A stretch of DNA of 13,066 bases from Candidatus Ectomicrobium neotermitis (GTDB lineage Bacteria; Elusimicrobiota; Endomicrobiia; Endomicrobiales; Endomicrobiaceae), in the NCBI GenBank assembly GCA_031283745.1, contig JAITBH010000090.1:1-13066 (forward strand), in the 5' to 3' direction. Made by a program: the position numbers and the translations under genes. The first letter of the stretch is position 1, and the number at the start of each line of letters is the position of its first letter. Positions 1 through 5,786 of the stretch are shown here, one piece after another. The notes beneath the pieces are model-generated. The model saw only the letters and a list, made by a program, of their open reading frames with translations. It did not search any database and was not told where the DNA came from.

Positions 1-1
1 T

Positions 2-379
2 CCCGGAACCATTATGGAGGTTTCAAAAAAAGCTCGAAACAAAGAGACTGACGAAAAAATTGAACATATGACAGTTAAGCCCGTGATCCTCATTTCTCAT
101 CTAATCAAGCTTTTTACCCAAGCAGGACAAACGGTTTTAGATCCATTTGTCGGCAGCGGTTCGCACGGGGTTGCCGCCTTAAAAAATAATCGGAATTTCA
201 TTGGTTTTGAGATTGAAAAGAAGTATTTCGATATAGCCGATAGACGGCTAAAACGGGAAGGAAAAAACGTTGCTACACCAACAAAGACAAGTATGGACGA
301 TATTAAAGCAACACAAGGCTTATTATTTTCTCAACAGGATTTTAAGAAACCCAAGAAACTCGACCTTGATCTTTCTTGA
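2..379 (+). CDS. DNA methyltransferase, C-terminal part (5' end outside window)
   Basis: The reading frame is open from base 2, before the first internal ATG at 14, so this is the last ~125 residues of a longer protein. Visible motifs are a motif X-like segment (HMTVKPVILISHLI), then SAM-binding motif I (VLDPFVGSGS) and a motif II region (NFIGFEIEKKYFDIADRRL). Motif I lying near the C-terminus fits the beta-class order of amino-methyltransferases (N6-adenine or N4-cytosine), in which the catalytic DPPY/SPPY motif comes first and would lie upstream of the window. The protein would methylate the recognition site of a restriction enzyme. The convergent HNH endonuclease gene, whose end overlaps this gene by 57 bases, is the obvious partner. 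The target base and site cannot be read from this fragment. Confidence 0.9.
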   Translation, partial: PGTIMEVSKKARNKETDEKIEHMTVKPVILISHLIKLFTQAGQTVLDPFVGSGSHGVAALKNNRNFIGFEIEKKYFDIADRRLKREGKNVATPTKTSMDDIKATQGLLFSQQDFKKPKKLDLDLS

Positions 380-1060
380 CGCATTTTTCAAAAAAGTTTT
401 TACAACTCTAACCCCATCCTGCGTTTCTGCAATTTCAATTACTCTACCAGTCTTGTCATAAATCCAACGATTTCTATCACCACGATTGCAGACTTGGCAT
501 TGCGGAATTATATTCCCTGCTTGCAAAGGCAATTTTGGATTCATATGGCTTTTCTGCAGTTCAACAATCACCCCTTTTCTAAAAAGATGATCGCTGCCTT
601 CACGTGAACCGCAAGTTGCACAACGAAAACCATATTTTTCTTTTAACTTCTCAAAATCACCAGAAAACCCTGCTCGCCTCTCTAATGCAAAAGCATCATA
701 GGGAGTTTCTAAGCTTATCAGCTTGTATGAGCCTGCGGGGATTTGCTGGTTTTTTGCATTTTTATCGCCTCGCTGCCCTGACAAAATGTTCCAACCTTTT
801 TGCATTGAAAGATGTCTTGCTTGCTGAACGTCGGTGGTGTCAAGGTAATAAGCTCGTATGAAGTTGGTTAATTCTTGTTTAGAAACAACTGCGGTGTTTG
901 GATAACCTTTTGCTAAAAACGTCAAAACAAGGGCATCCTTTGTGAAAGTTCCATCTGCATTTTTAAGCTTCGGCAAAGAAACACCTTTGTTTGCTAAAAA
1001 TTTCTGGTGATAATCGCTCACCATCTTGTAAGTTTCCTCAATCTTTTTATTGTTGAACAT
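323..1060 (-). CDS. HNH-type restriction endonuclease (type II R-M partner)
   Basis: A 245-residue protein with a C-terminal HNH/beta-beta-alpha-metal nuclease signature: CATC zinc knuckle (residues 147-150), a conserved KSHMNP with His172 as the likely general base, GNIIPQCQVCN with Asn183 and the second Cys pair (188, 191). This Cys4 HNH layout occurs in type II restriction enzymes. The N-terminal ~115 residues are not recognised. The converging DNA methyltransferase makes an R-M role likely; I cannot name the target site. The gene starts 18 bases after the pdxJ stop and on the same strand, so it may be read from the housekeeping operon. The ATG at 1060 lacks a clear Shine-Dalgarno site and touches a 13-base palindrome; a second ATG at 1024, with GAGG about 11 bases upstream, would drop 12 residues and keep the nuclease domain intact. 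Confidence 0.82.
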   Translation of the reverse strand: MFNNKKIEETYKMVSDYHQKFLANKGVSLPKLKNADGTFTKDALVLTFLAKGYPNTAVVSKQELTNFIRAYYLDTTDVQQARHLSMQKGWNILSGQRGDKNAKNQQIPAGSYKLISLETPYDAFALERRAGFSGDFEKLKEKYGFRCATCGSREGSDHLFRKGVIVELQKSHMNPKLPLQAGNIIPQCQVCNRGDRNRWIYDKTGRVIEIAETQDGVRVVKTFLKNASRKIKVEFLGFLKILLRK

Positions 1061-1073
1061 AAAGACTGTCTTT
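1061..1073. promoter_or_regulatory. Palindrome AAAGAC-T-GTCTTT at the endonuclease start
   Basis: A perfect six-base inverted repeat around one base, directly abutting the ATG of the endonuclease gene in the 18-base gap after pdxJ. Controller proteins of R-M systems bind GACT/AGTC-type palindromes at such places, so an operator is conceivable. No controller gene is visible in this window, and a short AT-rich palindrome can arise by chance. Confidence 0.3.
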
Positions 1074-1078
1074 GTTTT

Positions 1079-1831
1079 TCATTTGTTTCCGCCAAGCTCG
1101 GTGGCGGCTATGGCTTTTTTCATCTCGATGACTGCGTTTTCTAAGCCAACAAAAAGTGCGCGGGCGACGATTGAAAAGCCGATATTGAACTCGTTTATTC
1201 TTGGTATTTGGCAAATACGGTTGATGTTTTGATAATCCAAACCATGACCTGCATTTAACAGGAGCCCTTTCGACAAAGCTCTGTTTGAGCTATTTATTAT
1301 CTGTCCCAGCTCAAAATTAAACTCCTCAGATTTTTCCCCAAACTTTCTAAAAACCTCAGCATATTTACCCGTGTGCAGCTCGACGGCATCTGCACCAATT
1401 TCTGCACTTGCGTCGACCTGATTTATGTTTGGATCTATAAACATACTCACACAAATTGACTCTTTTTTAAGTTTCTCTATCACCTTGCTAAGCCTCTTTC
1501 TTTGTCCATCTACATCAAGCCCGCCCTCAGTGGTGAGCTCTTGCCTTTTTTCGGGAACCAAGCAGACAAAATCGGGCTTTAGTTTTAAGGCAATTGCCAC
1601 AATCTCGTCGCTTGCTGCCATTTCAAGATTGAGTTTCGTTTTTATCGTTTCCTTTAACTCAAAAACATCTTTGTCTTGAATGTGCCGTCTGTCCTCTCTT
1701 AGGTGAACTGTTATCCCATCAGCCCCTGCTTTTTGGCATACCGTTGCGGCATAAATAACACTGGGAAAATCCTCTTTTCTTTGTTGTCTTAGTGTTGCAA
1801 TGTGGTCGATATTAACTCCGAGTTTTATCAT
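1079..1831 (-). CDS. pdxJ: Pyridoxine 5'-phosphate synthase
   Basis: PdxJ condenses 1-deoxyxylulose 5-phosphate with 3-amino-2-oxopropyl phosphate to give pyridoxine 5'-phosphate, the last ring-forming step of DXP-dependent vitamin B6 synthesis in the cytoplasm. The 250 residues match the usual length. Family motifs are clear: LGVNIDHIATLRQQR at the N-terminus (residues 4-18), ITVHLREDRRHI (40-51), the NLEMAA segment with the conserved Glu70, VCLVPEKRQELTTEGGLDV, MFIDPN, VELHTGKYA and LNAGHGLDYQN near the end. The ATG at 1831 has a strong GAGGAG ribosome site four bases upstream and overlaps the glmM end by 20 bases, implying coupled translation. In many bacteria pdxJ is followed by acpS; here it is followed by the restriction endonuclease gene instead. 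Confidence 0.97.
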   Translation of the reverse strand: MIKLGVNIDHIATLRQQRKEDFPSVIYAATVCQKAGADGITVHLREDRRHIQDKDVFELKETIKTKLNLEMAASDEIVAIALKLKPDFVCLVPEKRQELTTEGGLDVDGQRKRLSKVIEKLKKESICVSMFIDPNINQVDASAEIGADAVELHTGKYAEVFRKFGEKSEEFNFELGQIINSSNRALSKGLLLNAGHGLDYQNINRICQIPRINEFNIGFSIVARALFVGLENAVIEMKKAIAATELGGNK

Positions 1832-3149
1832 TGATCTCCTCTTTTATTGTTTTGATTATGTCTTGTGCGATTTCTTTTATGCGGGCGGCGTCTATGCCCT
1901 CAACCATAACGCGCAAGAGATTTTCAGTGCCAGAATATCTGACAAGTATTCTTCCGTCATCTTTAAGTTCGTCCTCATAATTTTTAATGACTTGGCTTGC
2001 CGTGCTGAGTTTAGCGATAGGTATTTTCTGACTGACTGTTTCGTTTAAGAGTATTTGAGGAAACTTGCTTAGCCCGCTAAAAAAATCCGACAAAGGCTTG
2101 CCCGCAGACGCTTTTAATAGCTGCACCGCACTCAAAATCCCGTCCCCAGTTCCCAAAATATCTCTAAAGATAAAGTGTCCTGACTGCTCCCCGCCCAAGG
2201 TCGCTTTTTCTTTGTTTATGCACTCTAAAACATACCTATCTCCAACATTTGTTTTGATGACTTTAATTTTTTCTTTCTTTGCGGCTTTGAGTAAACCAAT
2301 GTTTGCCATCACTGTGGTTATCAAAACATTGTTTCTCAATTTCTTTTTGCTCTTGAGATGCTTTGCCATCGAATAAAGGAAAAAGTCCCCGTCCTTAACC
2401 TCACCGTTTTCATCTATACAAATGAGCCTGTCTGCATCTCCGTCAAAACAAAAACCGCAAAAAGCTTTTTGTGCTTTAACCGCTGCCGCCGCCGAATGTG
2501 GGTGCAAAGCACCGCAATGCAAATTTATGTTTTTCCCGTCGGGCTTAATGTTTAGGGCAACAACTTTAGCACCGAGCTTTCTAAAAATTTCCGGGGCGCA
2601 TTTGTATGCGGCACCGTTGGCACAATCTAAAACTATGGTTGCTTTGAGGCGGCCTTTGAAAGTTTTTGCAATAAAGTTTTCATATTTTTTTAGCAGGCTG
2701 AGATCTACTTTTAGCGGGGCGGTTAAGGCGGGGATTTTTATGTTTTCTTGCTCATATTTTTTTATCAAGGTTTCAATTTTTGTCTCGGTTTCATCTTTAA
2801 GTTTTAAGCCGTTTTGACCGAAAATTTTTATGCCGTTGTCTATGTAAGGGTTATGGGAGGCAGAAATGACTATCGCTGCTTTGTATTTTTTGCTCCTCAA
2901 AAGAAAAGAGGCGGAAGGTGTGGGCATAATGCCTCCTAAAACCACCTTTCCGCCTTCGTCTAAAATGCCGGCTGATAACCGCTTTTGAATTCTTGCCGCC
3001 GACTGCCTTGTATCTGAAACGATAAGTATTTTTTTGTTTTTTGCACCGAGTATTTTTGCCGCCGCTTTTCCGATTATTGACAATGTTTTGTTGTCAAAAG
3101 GGTATAGCGTCGAATTTCCTCTTATACCGTCAGTCCCAAACAATTTCAT
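1812..3149 (-). CDS. glmM: Phosphoglucosamine mutase
   Basis: GlmM converts glucosamine 6-phosphate to glucosamine 1-phosphate, feeding UDP-GlcNAc and hence peptidoglycan (and LPS, if present). At 445 residues it is full length. It shows the N-terminal KLFGTDGIRG, the phospho-serine loop SASHNP (catalytic Ser98), the metal-binding DGDADR (236-241), the sugar-binding GGEQSGH (319-325) and the phosphate-binding RYSGTE (404-409). I prefer the ATG at 3149: it gives the family-typical MKLFGTDG start and has GGACGGG just upstream. An in-frame ATG at 3161 adds only four residues (MDGK), has no ribosome site, but directly abuts the stop of the upstream mini-gene (TAAATG), so re-initiation there is possible. 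Its position after cdaA and the CdaR-like peptide is the classic cdaA-cdaR-glmM arrangement; in Firmicutes GlmM binds and inhibits CdaA. Confidence 0.97.
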   Translation of the reverse strand: MKLFGTDGIRGNSTLYPFDNKTLSIIGKAAAKILGAKNKKILIVSDTRQSAARIQKRLSAGILDEGGKVVLGGIMPTPSASFLLRSKKYKAAIVISASHNPYIDNGIKIFGQNGLKLKDETETKIETLIKKYEQENIKIPALTAPLKVDLSLLKKYENFIAKTFKGRLKATIVLDCANGAAYKCAPEIFRKLGAKVVALNIKPDGKNINLHCGALHPHSAAAAVKAQKAFCGFCFDGDADRLICIDENGEVKDGDFFLYSMAKHLKSKKKLRNNVLITTVMANIGLLKAAKKEKIKVIKTNVGDRYVLECINKEKATLGGEQSGHFIFRDILGTGDGILSAVQLLKASAGKPLSDFFSGLSKFPQILLNETVSQKIPIAKLSTASQVIKNYEDELKDDGRILVRYSGTENLLRVMVEGIDAARIKEIAQDIIKTIKEEINDKTRS

Positions 3150-3161
3150 TTTCCCGTCCAT

Positions 3162-3266
3162 TTATAAAGTTATGTTTACGGCATAAAACCAAACCGCAAT
3201 GGCAAGTGCTAAAGAGATGAGTTTTAGCCGCCAATTTTTTTTGATCTTGTTAAAAATCTTTTTCAT
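3162..3266 (-). CDS. 34-residue membrane peptide, CdaR anchor without YbbR domains
   Basis: A short gene that fills the space between cdaA and glmM. I translate it as MKKIFNKIKKNWRLK followed by LISLALAIAVWFYAVNITL and a TAA stop. The basic start and single hydrophobic helix predict an inner-membrane peptide with its N-terminus in the cytoplasm. The NWRLKLISLALAIAVWFYA pattern resembles the N-terminal anchor of CdaR (YbbR-domain) proteins, which normally continue into several extracytoplasmic YbbR repeats; here the frame stops right after the helix and glmM follows at once, so no YbbR remnant exists. Its ATG overlaps the cdaA stop (ATGA), GGAG lies five bases upstream, and the 18 bases around its start are identical to those around the ftsH start. 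I infer a minimal CdaR that touches CdaA in the membrane. Loss-of-function remnant is the alternative, but the intact start, stop and coupling argue against it. Confidence 0.78.
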   Translation of the reverse strand: MKKIFNKIKKNWRLKLISLALAIAVWFYAVNITL

Positions 3267-3275
3267 TTTCTCTCC
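3258..3275 (-). repeat. Translation start region identical to that of ftsH
   Basis: The minus strand reads GGAGAGAAAATGAAAAAG here, around the start of the 34-residue peptide. The same 18 bases occur around the ftsH start (8719-8736). It combines a GGAG ribosome site, a five-base spacer, ATG and two lysine codons. The match supports real translation of the small gene. Both products are membrane-anchored proteins with basic N-termini, so convergence on an efficient start is also plausible. Confidence 0.7.
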
Positions 3276-4033
3276 AAAACCTTTCCTTTTGTAACCAAAA
3301 TTTCTTTCACTTCTATAGCTGATAAATCGGGATAAAGCTCGCCTTTATATGCTATTGATACGCGGCCCGTTTCCTCTGAGATAACTATTATTATGGCATC
3401 TGTTCCTTCGCTAAGCCCCAGTGCTGCTCTGTGGCGCGTGCCTGACAATTTGATCTTGGTGGTGTTTGCACTCAAAGGGAGAACGCAGTTTGCGGCGGTG
3501 ATTTTGTCGTTGCAGATTATCACAGCGCCGTCATGGAGAGGGGAACTTTTGTTCTTAAAAATTGAGATCAACAGCTCTTTTGATATGTCGGCATTTAAGA
3601 TAAGCCCGCTTTCGGTGTAACTTCTCAAGCCGATTTCATTTTCAATAGCTATCAAACCTCCACAAAAAACTGCTTTTAAGTCCTCAGCTACGCAAACAAT
3701 AGTGTCCACATTTTTATCTTTGACATTGGATTGATTAAACCAGAGATTTCCTCCAACCTGTGCCAACATATTTCGAATTTCCGCCTGAAAAGCTACCGCA
3801 AAAATCAGCACTGCTGTCACCCAAAAACCGTTCAACAGCCAGCTCACTGCCCGCAGGTGAAGGATATTTCTTGCAATGATCGTAAAGATCAAAAGAAAAG
3901 CTATGCCCGCAACAATCTGCATAGCTTTTGTCCCTCTTATGATGAGAATGATTTGGTAGAAAATAAAAGTCATTATCAAAATGTCTAAAATATTGACGAT
4001 ATAAACGTTATAAACCCTCAAAAACATTTCCAT
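3263..4033 (-). CDS. cdaA: Diadenylate cyclase, c-di-AMP synthase CdaA
   Basis: CdaA makes the second messenger cyclic di-AMP from two ATP; it acts as a membrane-bound DAC-domain enzyme and c-di-AMP usually governs potassium, osmolyte and cell-wall balance. The 256 residues contain three N-terminal membrane helices (about 12-33, 38-57, 64-82), a short linker, and the DAC domain with both catalytic motifs: DGA in SSPLHDGAVII (168-170) and RHR in GTRHRAALGLSE (200-202). The ATG at 4033 follows the folP stop with no spacer (TAAATG) and uses a GAGG site inside the end of folP; an ATG two codons later is possible. The stop overlaps the start of the small CdaR-like peptide, and glmM follows, so the regulator-enzyme-substrate pathway set is conserved. 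Confidence 0.97.
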   Translation of the reverse strand: MEMFLRVYNVYIVNILDILIMTFIFYQIILIIRGTKAMQIVAGIAFLLIFTIIARNILHLRAVSWLLNGFWVTAVLIFAVAFQAEIRNMLAQVGGNLWFNQSNVKDKNVDTIVCVAEDLKAVFCGGLIAIENEIGLRSYTESGLILNADISKELLISIFKNKSSPLHDGAVIICNDKITAANCVLPLSANTTKIKLSGTRHRAALGLSEGTDAIIIVISEETGRVSIAYKGELYPDLSAIEVKEILVTKGKVLERK

Positions 4034-5194
4034 TTACAGTAACCTCAAAGCCTCTATAGTTTCTTTAACATCATGAACCCTTATTATATCAGCACCTCTA
4101 AGCACGCCCAAAAAATTTGCCGCAACAAAAGATGAAATGCTTGACCCGGCAACAGTTCTAACAAAGTTTTTTCTTGAAACCCCTAATGTGATTATGCCCA
4201 GCCAAGAAAAAGTTTTCAGCGACCTTATTAGAGATAAATTGTGATCAACAGTTTTTGCAAAACCTATGCCCGGATCGACAGAAATAAAGTCTGGCTCTAT
4301 CCCAAAACCTAAAGCATTTTTCTTTTTTTCTTCCAAGTAATCAAAGACTTCTTTGACGCAGTCTTTGTATTGAGGTTTTTTTTGCATATTCAAAGGGTTG
4401 CCTTTTGAGTGCATCAAAATAATTCCCGCCTTTGTGTCGGATATGAGCTTTGCAAGTTTTTCTTTCCCTTTTGATAGGGCAAAAATATCATTGATTATAT
4501 CTGCCCCCTCATCAAGGGCGGCTTTTGAGGTTTCATATTTATAAGTGTCGATAGAAATTGGGATTTTGACAGCCTTCCTGATTTTCTTTAGTGCGGGCAG
4601 CAATCTCTTTAGTTCGCTTTTATAGTCGATGAGGGCTGTTCCCGGGCGGGACGATTCGGCGCCAAGGTCGATAATTTTAGCACCCAAGTTTTCAAACTCA
4701 ACAGCTTTTTGGCATGCCTTGTCGGGGTCAGTTATTCCATCACCAGAAAAGGAGTTCGGGTCAACATTGATTATTCCCATAACAGCGGGTTTTTTAAGAT
4801 CCAAACTAAACTGTCGGCACTTAAAAATTTTTTGAGGGTTTGAGGCATTGTTGATGACATCATCTATCTGGCGGGCTGCATCTTTAAGCTCAAAAGGTTG
4901 ACTTGCAAGCTTATTTTTTAACAGCTCAAGCCGTCTTAAACTTGCAAACAGCACAGCATTTGAAAACCCTCTCTTAAATCTTGAGACCCCCTCATTTATA
5001 GAAACCTCTGCCCCGCAAGCTAATGCCTCTTGCTTTAATATGGCGGCTGCCCGGTTATCAATTTTTTCAATGTATAAAGAAATCCCAAAGCCTTTTTTTG
5101 CAAGTAAAGTGTGAACTATCGGGCAGCTTTGGGTTTTGTTGACTAATTTAAGTGCGTCGTCAAAACTTTCGATGAAAACTTGTCTTATGCGCAA
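4034..5194 (-). CDS. folP: Dihydropteroate synthase with N-terminal extension
   Basis: FolP joins 6-hydroxymethyl-7,8-dihydropterin diphosphate with p-aminobenzoate to form dihydropteroate, the sulfonamide-sensitive step of folate synthesis. The 386 residues exceed the usual ~270-280 because about 130 residues of unrecognised sequence precede the TIM-barrel domain. That domain begins at VMGIINVDPNSFSGDG (138-153) and continues through IIDLGAESSRPGT, ISIDTYKYET, ILMHSKGNPLNMQ, ISVDPGIGFAK, LGVSRKNF and IIRVHDVKET. Loop 1 reads NVDPNSFSGDG rather than the usual NVTPDSFSDGG, replacing the Thr and first Asp. The start codon is TTG, supported by an AAGGAG site seven bases upstream that overlaps the folE stop. 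The gene lies between folE and cdaA with gaps of 11 and 0 bases. Confidence 0.95.
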   Translation of the reverse strand: MRIRQVFIESFDDALKLVNKTQSCPIVHTLLAKKGFGISLYIEKIDNRAAAILKQEALACGAEVSINEGVSRFKRGFSNAVLFASLRRLELLKNKLASQPFELKDAARQIDDVINNASNPQKIFKCRQFSLDLKKPAVMGIINVDPNSFSGDGITDPDKACQKAVEFENLGAKIIDLGAESSRPGTALIDYKSELKRLLPALKKIRKAVKIPISIDTYKYETSKAALDEGADIINDIFALSKGKEKLAKLISDTKAGIILMHSKGNPLNMQKKPQYKDCVKEVFDYLEEKKKNALGFGIEPDFISVDPGIGFAKTVDHNLSLIRSLKTFSWLGIITLGVSRKNFVRTVAGSSISSFVAANFLGVLRGADIIRVHDVKETIEALRLL

Positions 5195-5201
5195 AGTTTT
5201 T

Positions 5202-5207
5202 CTCCTT
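5202..5207 (-). promoter_or_regulatory. Ribosome binding site deciding the folP TTG start
   Basis: AAGGAG on the minus strand, seven bases before a TTG codon at 5194. It overlaps the TAA stop of folE (5206-5208), so a ribosome finishing folE ends on the folP site. No competing ATG is nearby: the next in-frame Met lies far inside the protein, past the start of the DHPS domain, so the TTG start is the best reading. Confidence 0.7.
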
Positions 5208-5772
5208 ATTTTTTCAGCAATGACATAACTTCCGTTCTTGTCCTTGCATCAGTCAAAAAAATGCCTCTCATCGTTGAGGTGATAGCTTTAGAGCCTATCT
5301 GCTTTACCCCCCTCATAGTCATACATAAATGTTCCGCTTCCATAACTACCATCACGCCTTTTGGTTTTAAGCCCTGCATTATTGTGTCGGCTATTTGTTG
5401 TGAAAGCCTTTCTTGAATTTGGAGCCTCTGGGAAAAAATTTCTGTAAGGCGGGCTAATCTCGATATGCCGATGACTTTATTGTGTTGAGGAATATAAGCG
5501 ATGTGGGCTTTTCCAAAAAAGGGGAGGAGATGATGTTCGCATATAGAAAAGAAGGTTATGTCTTTGAGGAGAATTATTTCGTTATGGTCGCTTAAAGAAA
5601 ATTTTGACGCTACTTCTAAAGGGTCAACTCTAGAGCCTGCCAATGCCTCTTTATAAAACTCGGCAACTCTTTTTGGCGTTTGTTTTATACCGTCTCTTTC
5701 TAAATTTTCTCCAAAAGCCTCAAGCAAAAGTTTGACGGCTTTAGCGGCTTTTTGTTCGTCAAACGGTTTCAT
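5206..5772 (-). CDS. folE: GTP cyclohydrolase I
   Basis: FolE opens the imidazole ring of GTP and forms 7,8-dihydroneopterin triphosphate, the entry to tetrahydrofolate synthesis. The 188 residues are a normal bacterial length. Zinc ligands are all present: Cys78 and His81 in SICEHHLLPFFGKAH, and Cys150 in AEHLCMTMRGV. Other family signatures are TPKRVAEFY near residue 32 and ISRLARLTEIFSQRLQIQERL (103-123), as in type IA enzymes. The ATG at 5772 has an AAGGGGG site in the 14-base gap after the FkbM gene. Together with folP it supplies two steps of folate synthesis; folB and folK are not in this window. Confidence 0.97.
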   Translation of the reverse strand: MKPFDEQKAAKAVKLLLEAFGENLERDGIKQTPKRVAEFYKEALAGSRVDPLEVASKFSLSDHNEIILLKDITFFSICEHHLLPFFGKAHIAYIPQHNKVIGISRLARLTEIFSQRLQIQERLSQQIADTIMQGLKPKGVMVVMEAEHLCMTMRGVKQIGSKAITSTMRGIFLTDARTRTEVMSLLKK

Positions 5773-5786
5773 TTTTCCCCCTTATC

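Noticed and set aside
380..460. Terminator after the methyltransferase
   Set aside because: I looked for a GC-rich stem followed by a T run on either strand and found only AT-rich sequence without a convincing stem.
270..461. Plus-strand frame across the R-M overlap
   Set aside because: Overlaps two supported genes in other frames and encodes nothing recognisable.
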